A DNA stretch of 64,000 bases from Phalacrocorax aristotelis. Taxonomy: Eukaryota; Chordata; Aves; Suliformes; Phalacrocoracidae. Positions 48,101-58,210 of the stretch are shown here, piece after piece. Position 1 is the first letter of the stretch, and every line of letters begins with the position of its first letter. The notes beneath the pieces were generated by a model that ran no database searches, was not told the DNA's origin, and saw nothing but the letters and a program-made list of their open reading frames with translations. A program made the translations under genes and the position numbers. The stretch lies in the NCBI RefSeq assembly GCF_949628215.1, contig NC_134276.1, positions 134,602,125 to 134,666,124 on the forward strand, given 5' to 3'.

Positions 48101-51100
48101 AAAAGATGCATCTGTGCATATTTTCTGTGTAGCTACTGCTTGAGCACTGCTCTCCTTGTTCCTAAATAAGGCCACACGTGGTAAATGCTCATCCTTCTAA
48201 AACTACCAATGTTATTTAAATGTACATCATATATACATATATGTCTTACATAATTCTTGGTGAACTCTGTAAAACAAAATAAGTTGAGATCTCAAGCTCC
48301 AGTGGTCTTGCACTTCTTGAGAATTTCTCGACTAAATGGCCATTCTGGGAATATGGTGTATCTAAATGTTCAGAATGATGAAATTCTCTACATTGATGTA
48401 CTGCAGGTGCAGTTTAGACCAGAGGAAGAGCTTCAAAGCAAAACAGACTTGACGTTTCCAGCATGTACTCTCTGAGGTTGCCTTGAGTGCAATTAGTACT
48501 CAAGATACTCTTGGTGTTGTGTGTGTTTGCAGCATTCCAGTATTTCTCACTGGAGGTTTTTTATCCTTTCTCTTCATAATAACTCACAAATAGCACATTT
48601 TTTAAAACAATATATTGGAAATACTGGATGTAGCTCTCTGCGATGATTAACCCATGTAATAATCATAAACAGATTTAGTTAAGAAATCAGGAAATTGAGA
48701 TACTTTCCTTGACCCTTCTGGTGCTGCCCTGGTAGTCATGCTGATCTGCTTAAGGTGTTCAAAGCATTTAAGCTCATCAGGAATGAGCATAAGGGTAGAG
48801 GAGCTGTGGGAGGTCTGTTGCTGCTTCTGAGTGTCTCATGGCGCTGAGTGCCATAATGGATGGAAGAGAAAGAATCACAGGAAAAATACAAATGATAACA
48901 GGAGGAAAATGAGCCTTCAAAGAGGGAGACTTTGTGGTTGGTTTTTTTTGGGGTGTTGCTGCAAGCCAGAGCCTTGAAGAACTAGACCATCAAGAATGGG
49001 TATGGTTAGGCACTATAGGTAGGTGCAAGCCATATTTTGCAGATGGCAGTTACTCCATCTTTTCCAGTTCCTTTACTGTCCTGCTCCTCCTTTCTTTTTT
49101 GTCTGCACATAAACTCTTATTGATGTCCTGGACAACCCTACTTTTTGAAGCCTCTACCATATATGTTCGGCACCTCTGGCCTGCCATTAAGGACCTCTGT
49201 GCAGAAGGGACAGAAAACAGATGGCAACTACATCTCCTGTTCCCTTTCAAGTGCAGAGGGAGGAAGAAATGAAGTGGGCAAGGCACTGGGGATTGTTCCA
49301 GTAAGATCATACAGAGGTGACTCTGGTGCAGGGCACCCAGTCTCTCCCTTTGCTAGGTGACACCAGCTGTGACTATTGTATTTGTAGTATTCATGTCATA
49401 TTTCTTTAAAGAGCTGTCTAGGAACTTAATGTAAGCCCCACACAAAACAGACACCTCTTGATTAGGTTGTTTCTTGGATTCAAGAGTCACTTGGATGTGT
49501 CTGTTATCTTGGGAACTGTCTTAAATTCAAGCTCTTCTCAGGGACGCTTGTCCTGGGTGCCTCCTGCTTCTTCCACAGACACCTCCCTCTCAGAGCTGTT
49601 CAACTGAGAACAGACGTCTACCTCTGGAACACTGTTCCCTGTGGCACCAGAAGAAATGGAGAGAGGAAACCTACAAAAGCTGTAGCACATGCTTATATTC
49701 CTTTAGAAGCTTTTGTCATGTCAATTATTGCTCTGCTAATAAAGTCCATGTGTCTTTTGACTGCAATGCTGCTAAGTTAAAGTAGCTAATAACAGATAAG
49801 TGTCTGGGCAATCAAATACAAATTAAAGAAGACAAATTCAAAAAGTTTTTGGCAGAGGTTTGCAGAGCACTGGGGACACCATCATTGTCTTGGATGAGTC
49901 TCCTGCCTTCTGACTACTGCCTAAAAGCACATCTTTGGCTGTGTTGCTAAGGGAGGTCTAAGGGATTGTCACACTGTTGGAGGAGTGGGTGTGCCAACTG
50001 TGAGCCCACAGTAATTATCTGTTGTTGTTTTTTCTAGTGCCAAGGTCAGGTATTGAAAGCAACCGTTAACACTGGGTGTCTACAAAATCTCATCTCCAAG
50101 AGCTGTTTAAACCAGCTGGGGTAAGTCTTTGCACAGTAGAAAAGGAGGGGTGGCTAAAAGAAAACCTATGACAAGAATGTAGGCACTTTTTATTCCCAGT
50201 CCCAGTGATAATTACTAGCAGCTTTGCATGTGCACATGGCTGTTTAGGAGAAGATGCAGAGGGTGGGCTACAGGGCAAGGCATAAGGAGAGCTGGCAAAG
50301 TTGTGTGCAGACCCCAGACTAGGAGGCAGAGCTATGTCATTCTCTCTGTGTGTACTGCAGGGCAAAGCCTCAGCTTTGGTTAGCCTTAGTGGTGAGGAGC
50401 CCAAATGGACAGTGTTTTACAGTTTTGCTTGTGGAATCTGCCTCCAAGCATGCCATATGAAAGAGATTCCTTCTCTTGTGGGCCTGTTCCCAATGAGACC
50501 AAGAAGTACTGCCGTCAGTGAAAAGTCCTGTTTTTCCTCCTCTTCCTCCACTCGAGGCAATAACACCTCTTGTGTCCCACAGGCTGGAAGAAGTGTCTGC
50601 CATGGACTGTGGAGATCTCTCTCTTCCCATCCCCAGCGTTGTTGGCCGAGTAGAACATATGGAGTTGCAATTTGGCCAGGAGACAGTGCTGTGTTCAGCG
50701 CTGGTTGTAGGTGAGAGTGCTGGCCCCTCCTCCCCCCCAGTTTTCCTGTGTCCCTCTTTCCCTGCCAAGGGCATTTAAAAGGATCTCTGGGAAAAACATA
50801 ATGCGGTGGGAGGTTGGTGACATGGTCACCTCCATTGCTGGCCAAGATCATTATGTGCAGTGAATACCCTTAATGTAACCAAAGGCAAAGGGCATAGGAA
50901 GACTACAGAAAAGACAGAAGATACTGAAAGTGGGGAGAAGTGAGGTGCTTTTTGGTCTTAACACAGGATGTGGAAAATTCTAATTTCCTTCTAAAATGGA
51001 CCTTTCTTAAAATTATCCAGACTGCTTGGTTAGTCCTCTAGTGCCCTATATTCTTCTATTGAATGGGCACTTGTGTCTTTGGCTGGATGAAAGTAATCAG

Positions 51101-54100
51101 AGAAACTGACAGAGGGTACAGCTCATTCCCCAGAGTGTTTCTCTGTGTACTCATCTGCCTCTGCTGCAGGGAGCACCCTGGAAGGATCTGGTAGCCCCAG
51201 AGTAATGAGTCTCCCTTGGTGTCCTGAGGCAGGACCCTTTAAAGAAAGGAGCCATAGGAGACAAGGCCAAGTCAGCAGGCACTGGAGTACACCCAGAAAA
51301 CAGCAGAAAGGCTGCATGTTCTGCATTCACATCAAACTATGCATATGCTGAAAACAAATTAGTTGTATTTTTTCCCCTGTTCTTTCTCTCTATTAGTCTT
51401 CCAGCTTTACCCTCTTGCCTTTATCTGTCTCCTCATCTTTGATGATTACTATTCATCTTCCAAGGCCTCTCCTGCTCCCTCTTTTCATGTCCATTTCCCC
51501 ACTTTCCTAGTCATCTAGAAAGAGCTTCCTCCTCTTCCACAGCCCAGTTCAATCTTCTTCCCTGGTTTCCCCTCTACTTGTTCTTGCCCTGCATGGGGAG
51601 ACTGTATTAGTACCAGCACAGGAGAATTTAGCCCAGTTGCACCTATCTGTTTTGCTGGGATATAGAAATGGCTGCCTGGAAGGAGCAGAACTGCTACATC
51701 TGTGCCTTACATCTCCCTGTGCGCACAGTGCTTTTGCTTATGTGGTTATAGATAAATTATAAAATACAGCCACTGGTTATAGGGTAAGCAGGCATCCAGG
51801 AGACTTGGGAAGTGTTAATGATGTTACTGGTGGCTGCTGAACCCTGCAGGGTCCAGGACCTGGGTATTCCTCCTTCCCTGCCACTGCAGTTGAAATGGAT
51901 GACTCTAAGACCCAGAAGGTCGCTCTTGCCCATTCCATTGCATGTTCTTAATGGCAGGTTCAGACAGTAGCAAGGCTGAACATATATTCCAGAGGCACAC
52001 AAAGAGAGGACACAGACAAGCCAGCCACACAGATTACCACACAGAACAGTGCCTTTACCAGCAGTCACATAAACACCAGCACAGATAGCCCAGTCCTGGT
52101 CCTCATCTCTGGCTGGCCAGGACTGAAGTTCATTAGCAGGAGATTACACATCCTCAGTCTCTAGATTCACAAGCACATTCATATTCACAGAGTCTTCAGA
52201 CAACAGCACAGCTTCTAGGTCTGCCTTATATCCATGCCTGGACTCTGGGCCCCTTACCCAGCCACTGACCCAGACCTCAAGTCTTTCCAGATGCAGGCTT
52301 TCTTCTACTAACTGGCTAGACCAGATTGAAGTTGGCTAGCTATGTATACAAAACCACAAGCATACAGGATTAAATTCACTGGGGAAATATAAACATACCT
52401 AAATCTTTCTAGTTAGTGGTATATAGACCTCTTACAACATATGCCCTGTACTCTTCAGTTACTGACTGATAAACCTAAGGCCCCTGCTGACCCTGGTCAG
52501 AGCTGGCACCCAGAGCTCTCTTGCATGCTGATGTCGCCAGTTGCTGGCACCTAAACCTACAAGCTCTGTGACCCATAGTCATTCTCCAGTTACCGGAACT
52601 TAGACCTTGCAGTCCCTCCAGTTTTTGGCACCCAGCTGTGTGAGCCCAATGGCCTGTGCTCCCTTCCCCAGTTACAGGCAACCAGACTCCTCTTGCACAC
52701 TGGTCTCTCTACTTGCTGGCACCTGTGAGCTATGTCCCCTTCTCCAGTTGCTCACACAGACCTATGAGCCCTATGGCCTGTGGTCCTTTCAGTTACTGGC
52801 ACCTCTCTTGCATGCCAGTCCCTCTGGTTGCTGACATCTAGAGCTATTTGCCCTGTAACCCATGGCATCTTCTACACTTGCTGAGAATTAAGGCTTGCAG
52901 CAGTCACATGTAGGATAAAGAGGTTACACAAAAAAAAAATTATTTAACAAAATTATTTAATAAGAAGATCGGGTAGATTGTGGCCATCAGGTGCAGGGTT
53001 CAGTCAGACAAGTGAACTGACCAACAGCCTGCTTACATGTGACTGGCCCCCTTATCCCCCCCTCCACTCCGTTATTCCATGCTTGTTCTTCCTTGATCCA
53101 CCCTGCTCCTTGCCTTCTCCTGCCTTTGGCCCTTCCCCTACACAGCCCATAGTAAATTTTACATGATTCAACAAAGCCCTTCTGATATCTCATAGTAAGC
53201 TTCAAACAATCCCACAAACCCCCTCAAATGTCTCATAATAGTCCTGAAAATCATGGTGTCCTTCTCTTATCAGCTACAAAGTTCATTTTGACCTTCTTCA
53301 GGGCTGTGCCTAAATAGCTCCTTCAGTGGCTCATTAGCCAGTGGCAGAAGGGTGCTGGTCTTTGTTATTGACACTGTTACTATCTGCTTGTTAATGCTTG
53401 TGTGTTTAATTCATCACTTTCCTTGTTATTTGTTATTTACTTTATACTGAATAGACCATAACCATATAACTTTATGAACCAGATGCTCTCATATTCCACA
53501 TCCTCTTACAGGAGACGCACTTTCTTTAGAAGGTCAGTATATATAGTCTTGAGCCTGATCGGTCTCTTCTCTCTTCTCAGATGATGAAATGCTGGATTTT
53601 TGCATTGGTCTTCAGACTCTGTTGTCTCTCAAGGTAAGGAAAAACTTCTTGCTTACTGTAGGGCTCCCCTCAACAAGATCTCCAAGATTTGGTTGCTGGA
53701 AGCATCAGAAATACTTACAGCCATGTCTTCCAGGGTGCCGCTTGTAATGCTTGTTGCACAGCTGCCTGGCTGTATGCAGTATGCTCTGAGTCACTGATTC
53801 CTCTCAAGTCCTTCTTAAAGGTTTTAAGAAAGGAATCACCTAATAGGATACTATCACGTCTCCCATTCTTTGTATTCTTGCCCATACAAGTTGCAAAGAG
53901 GAAAAGGAAACTGAAAAGGAGACTACAAAAGGCAAGGCACATGGTTATATCTGTTGCCTTTTGAAGGCAGCTGTGAACAAGATGTGCCCTTGCTTTGAGT
54001 CAAATGAAGCTGTGTGACATTCAGTGCCCAACACTAGCCAGACATGGGTGGAACAATTCCTCTCCTTTTGTCAGCTCAGCTCAGGGTTAGTGCTGTGCTG

Positions 54101-54539
54101 AGCCTGGCTCCTAGGTGGCTCAGAATATGGCTGCAGCAAGCTTGCTCTTGCCTGTCAAATATTTGTGGCTCAAAAAGCATTGGGCTGAATGGCCGACTGA
54201 TGTGCGGACATGACTTGGAGTCACACGAAGAAGGGAGGAGAATGGCCCTATGAAGGGTTTGGGGAGGAATCCATTGAAGGGAATAGGAGCAAGGAGGCAG
54301 CATGGGGAGACAGGGAGGGGAACTGTAAGGTCTTTACAAACCCAAAGTGGGGTTGTTTGATTGTTATATGTGTCTTCCCCAGCCATAGACATAATGAGAT
54401 TTGCTATCTAAAATGTTCACCAAGTAACTGGCTCTCCCTTTTTTAGTGTTGCATCGACTTGGAGGAAGGAGTCTTGAGATTTAAAGCACTGAGTCAAGAG
54501 CTGCCTTTTCTACATGCCTCTGAAGAGCCTGGCCAGTGA
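38903..54539 (+). CDS. NRIP2: NRIP2 (nuclear receptor-interacting protein 2), complete coding region
   Basis: NRIP2 (mouse NIX1) is a nuclear corepressor of ligand-bound retinoic-acid and thyroid-hormone receptors and belongs with NRIP3 and the DDI proteins in a retropepsin-like fold family. Coding exons are 38903-39133, 44059-44229, 50038-50120, 50583-50710, 53581-53633 and 54447-54539, which join in frame to 252 codons (human 281). Exon 1 carries the hallmark RRLKQATQFVHKDSADLLPL and LGTSKDL. Exon 2 has VVQRRLLEGN. The protease-like domain starts near residue 134, and its DTG-type triad reads VNTG (residues 144-147). LQTLL (215-219) is an LxxLL receptor-binding box, followed by the CCIDLE and LPFL tail ending EEPGQ as in human. 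The start has a good context (TCACCATGA). It lies downstream of FOXM1 on the same strand, as in human. Confidence 0.96.
39134..44058 (+). other. NRIP2: NRIP2 intron 1
   Basis: A 4.9-kb intron with moderately GC-rich sequence in its first 2 kb. It holds an unexplained 315-codon antisense open frame (39588-40535). No repeat family was recognised. Confidence 0.75.
44059..44229 (+). CDS. NRIP2: NRIP2 coding exon 2
   Basis: 57 codons from GAGACAG|CAGCCA to CCAG|GTAAGG. It encodes QPHSVVQRRLLEGNLNKLRG and ends SPLLIQCQ, matching human PRSVIQRRLVEGN and LLVNC. Confidence 0.94.
44230..50037 (+). other. NRIP2: NRIP2 intron 2
   Basis: A 5.8-kb intron with no supportable exon. It contains one short antisense CR1 tail fragment at 47053-47125. 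Confidence 0.75.
47053..47125 (-). mobile_element. CR1 LINE tail fragment (antisense)
   Basis: About 70 bases with the CR1 3' signature on the minus strand: TCATAGAATGATTGGGTTGG, ATCATCTAGTTCCAATCCCC and CTGCCATGGGCAGGGAC. Only the extreme 3' end is kept. Confidence 0.88.
50038..50120 (+). CDS. NRIP2: NRIP2 coding exon 3, start of retropepsin-like core
   Basis: 83 bases between TTTCTAG and GTAAGT. It encodes CQGQVLKATVNTGCLQNLIS. The codon at 50068-50070 is AAC (Asn), where human has the Asp of a DTG motif. Confidence 0.94.
50583..50710 (+). CDS. NRIP2: NRIP2 coding exon 4
   Basis: 128 bases between CCCACAG and GTGAGA. It encodes LEEVSAMDCGDLSLPIPS and then VEHMELQFGQETVLCSALVV, close to human VEQLELQLGQETVVCSAQVV. 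Confidence 0.95.
52500..52850. repeat. Degenerate tandem repeat (about 80-base period)
   Basis: Imperfect copies of a CCAGTTGCTGGCACCT-like core recur near 52503, 52544, 52625, 52719 and 52797, alternating with CCCTATGGCCTGTG-type segments. It sits in NRIP2 intron 4. It may be part of an old LTR or a minisatellite, but I could not assign a family. Confidence 0.6.
53581..53633 (+). CDS. NRIP2: NRIP2 coding exon 5 (LxxLL box)
   Basis: 53 bases between CTTCTCAG and GTAAGG. It encodes DDEMLDFCIGLQTLLSLK, in which LQTLL is the receptor-interaction box. Confidence 0.95.
54447..54539 (+). CDS. NRIP2: NRIP2 coding exon 6 (terminal)
   Basis: 31 codons including the stop, from TTTTTAG|TGTTGC to TGA at 54537-54539. 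It encodes CCIDLEEGVLRFKALSQELP and ends SEEPGQ. Confidence 0.95.
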   Translation, partial: CCIDLEEGVLRFKALSQELPFLHASEEPGQ

Positions 54540-55170
54540 CTGGCTGCATTCCCCAACTCTGGGGCTGAGGAGACTTGTTGCCATGAGAGAGAGATGAGGG
54601 TGAGGCTCACATGCCCCTAACCTTGCTGAGTTCTAGGCTGAGGCATTCACTGGGGAGTGAGATAAAGGCAAATGGGTGCTGGAAGCTGTTGTTGCTGGGA
54701 GTGCCTCACCTTGAGAGCTATCCCTCCTTTCAGTGGACCCTCTTGCTTGTCCCCCTGTGCCGAATGGGCATTTTGTTCTTGTTTTTCTGTCTGAGTCACT
54801 CCAATTTCTGCTTCTGTACTAAATTCACTCTATCCTTTTAATGACTTATTTTTACGATACTCTCTGTTCATGAGACAAGACAGTCTCTCTGACAATCTCC
54901 AGTTGTTCTGTGGACAGGAAGACAGCACTTTCTCCAAAAGCCTCCAAAGATTGCCATGAATGTTTCCCTTCTCTGCCTCAATGTAAACTGACTCCACTCC
55001 CTTTCCTTTGTGGGACAGGCTCTGTGGTGAGTCACTTCACCTATACTCTGGGAAGTTGGATTTTGTCACTTTTTGATGGCTCAGAGAAGAAAAGTATTTT
55101 CTTGGAAAAACCTTGCAGCAAGAACACTTCTAGACTTCTTAATTCTAATAAACATTTGCAGAAATGCTGA
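54540..55170 (+). other. NRIP2: NRIP2 3' UTR
   Basis: About 600 bases of non-coding sequence leading to an AATAAA at 55147-55152. Confidence 0.7.
55147..55152 (+). terminator. NRIP2: NRIP2 polyadenylation signal
   Basis: First canonical AATAAA after the NRIP2 stop codon. Confidence 0.7.
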
Positions 55171-56599
55171 GCGTAGATGCTTAGAGTATAGCGGACACTC
55201 ACAGGGGCTTGGGCTTTGCCACTGCATCCTTGTCCACTAAACTATATTATATGAATGGCAATGCTTATCATCTCTTGGCATTATACGCAGTAACCAGACT
55301 TGCACACCCTGTTCTTCTGACCAGGCCTCTCCTCTCTGCACTCCAGCTGCTAGAGCTACCTTCCTATCACCTCTGCTGCATCATGAGAGATCCTGCCACT
55401 CAGTTTAAATGCTGTAATGAATTACAGCACCCAGAGTCTTCTGCTCTGCCAGCTGCTTTCTTTCAACTTGAAATCTAGTGATTGGACACAGATACATCAT
55501 CAGCCTCAAATCCCAGCATCTCACAGCCCAACTTTGCTACTCTGCATGAAACAAGAACTAGACTTCCTTCCAGTATCAGCTCAGGTCAGAGAACTGTGAA
55601 GTCATCTGGGATGTCCAGGGTGATGATTAAGGCACTTAATTGTTGGGGGTTTAAATTTTTTTTTTTTTATTATTATTTTTTAACAGAGCATAGCTGTATG
55701 ATAAATACATAGTCTATTCTTTACTAGCTCTGGGAAAGATGCACCAGATCAGGGCTTGTTCCATGCCTCATGACTATTGATTCACTATCCAAACTCTGCA
55801 CAAAGTCCCTTTGTCCACCCTTGGAATGTCATGACATACCCATTTTGCCTATCTTCCTGGATTAAACACCACTGGTTCTCTTCCTTTTTTTATCAAACCA
55901 CTCATTGTTTCTGTTGTTCTTCTCAAAGAACTTGTGTATGCATTTTTTGCTTTTTTCTGTCAGTTCTTTCCTAAACCAGAGGCTGTATTCTGTGGTTTAA
56001 CACATGCTAAGGACAGCAGAGTGTACAACCTGGCTGATGCGATTTGTGATGCACTTACCAGTGTTAGTTGGTGTGACTGCCATTTGCTCCTCCTATAGTC
56101 TCACCAGGCTAGAGACTTTTATTGTTAGTCATATCCAGCAGTTTCTGATCTGTTCCTTGGCTTCTTTGCCGTTCTTCTTCTTGTGCATCTGATTATTTCT
56201 GGCTACATGAACTGCTTTCCATGAATCTCCTGAATGCCACCAACAGTCCTCTCATTTAAGTCAGGACCCATGTCTACTTGATGACCCTGTCTTCCAAAGT
56301 ACCAGTAATTCCTCCTGGATTTGTATCACTTGCATATCTGACTGGGTTCTCAAACCCAGGGGTCTTTAATGACAGTTCAGATTTATACTAAAGCTGGGTG
56401 CACTCTGCTGAAAAAACCTTGTTTGCAACAGATGAAACACCTGTTCCTATGTGCAGCAACTTGTTTAGCTTCCAAATGTCGTTGCCCTCTAAAAATGGCA
56501 TGTGGAACATCAGCAAATAATATGCTAAACCTGACAGATACCATGGCTATTACCTCTCTTATTATTCATCCACTTTTATAACCTATTAAAAAAACAAAC

Positions 56600-57800
56600 A
56601 AAACCCTAAACTCAAACCTTCAACATTAAAGCTAACTCTAGCCATAAGCCAAACCCTAAACCCTAACCCTAGATGTGACCATAAAACTAACTCCTTAAAG
56701 TAACCCTAACCCAAAATCCTAAACTTAACCCAAAAAAATCCCTAACCCTAGCCCCCAACCCTAAGCTCTAACCCCTAACACAAACTCTATCCTTAAACCT
56801 AACCCTGACCCTAACCCCTAGTCCTAACCCCTAGCCCCTAACCCTGAAAGTTAACATAATCACCTAATTTTAACCCCCTAACCCCCAAACTCTAACCTTG
56901 TAGGCATAACCCTAAGCTCAAATACTAAACCTAAGGATAACTCTAAATCCTAACCCTAAACCCAAGCACTAACCTTAACCATAACCCTAACCCCATACCT
57001 AAAATAAACATCTAACCCTGCCCCTAAGCCTAACCTGTAAACACTAACCCTAACACCTAGCCCTAAACGCTAACCCTAAACACTGACCCTGATGCTAAAT
57101 TTTAACCCCTAACCATAACCGTTAGGCCTAACACTAACCCCCTTAATCTTAACCTTAAACCTACTCCCCTAGCCCTAACCCCAAACCCCCTAATCATAAC
57201 CCTATCTCAAACCCTTAAACCTAAACCTATCCCCTAACCCCTAATCATATCCCTCACCCCTAACCCTTGATGTAACCCCTAAACATAAGCCCTAACCCCA
57301 ACCCTAAACCCAAACATAAAAACTAACAAACCTACCGTAACACTAAACATTAATGTTAATCCTACACCCTAGCACTGGCCATAACCACAAATCCTAACCC
57401 CTGGCCTAACCGAACTCCATAAATCTAACCACCTAACTCTAAGCCACTTATTCTAACCCACTAAACCTAATTCCAAAAGTGAACCCTAATCCTAAACCTA
57501 ATGCTAAATCTAATTCCTAATACTAAACCCTAACATTAACCCCTAAACTGAACATTAACCCTACCCCTAACTATAACCCTATCCCCTAAGCCAAAAGCCT
57601 AACCCTAAACCTAAGCTGCTAAATCTAAGACCCTAACCCTAACCACAAAAGTAACCCTAGTCCTAAAACTAATTCCTAACCCTGACATTATCCCTAACCC
57701 CTAATCCTAACCCTATCTCTAAATCCTTACCCCAACAGCCCTAACCCTAAACCTTACGCTATCCCATACCCAACCCTCTCTCTTACCCCTAACCCTAACA
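56600..57800. repeat. Degenerate telomere-like (CCCTAA)n array
   Basis: About 1.2 kb made almost wholly of CCCTAA, CCCCTAA and CCCTAAA units with many substitutions, on the plus strand (TTAGGG on minus). Runs of two or three perfect units survive near 56658, 56730 and 57630. This is an interstitial or subtelomeric telomere-type block oriented as at a left chromosome end. Confidence 0.93.
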
Positions 57801-57924
57801 TTCCAGAGCCTGTGTCGGCCTTTTTAGGTGCCACAAGGGGCCCCAGGGCTTTTGCTGGCCTTTGCTGCCTTCCAGAGAGTCCGACAGCTTTTGCCAGGCT
57901 TTGCTGGTGCCTACAAGTGGCTCC

Positions 57925-58210
57925 CAAGGGAAAGTGAGGGCTACTAACAGCTTTCAGTCCTGGCCATTTCTGTGTGGGACCCCTAGGTGGTGGGTGTGCA
58001 TTTTGGAGCTGAGCTCTGGTGAGGGTGTAGGTGAGGGTTACATGGTAGAGCAAGCGCAGAGCCCCAGCATTGGTGGGGCTGTAAAGAGTCTGCCAAGGGA
58101 GGAGGAGGACCACCAACAGCTTTCAGTCCTGGCCACTTCTGTGTGACAGCCATGCCTGGAGGATGTCCATTTTAGAGCTGGACTCTGGCTACGGTGAGGG
58201 TGTAGGTGAG
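57925..58210. repeat. GC-rich direct duplication beside the telomere-like array
   Basis: Two copies of a roughly 115-base segment lie about 170 bases apart (57925-58038 and 58094-58210). They share CAACAGCTTTCAGTCCTGGC-type text and GAGGGTGTAGGTGAG. The composition differs from the flanking DNA and resembles subtelomeric satellite-like sequence. Confidence 0.8.

Noticed and set aside
50037-50120. Possible retroviral protease gene (VNTG core)
   Set aside because: The retropepsin-like segment is an exon of the host gene NRIP2, with proper splice sites and flanking conserved exons, not an integrated virus.
57750-58150. Frames of 94-120 codons beside the telomere-like array
   Set aside because: They cross the array edge and the GC-rich duplication, with opposing overlapping frames and no known motif.
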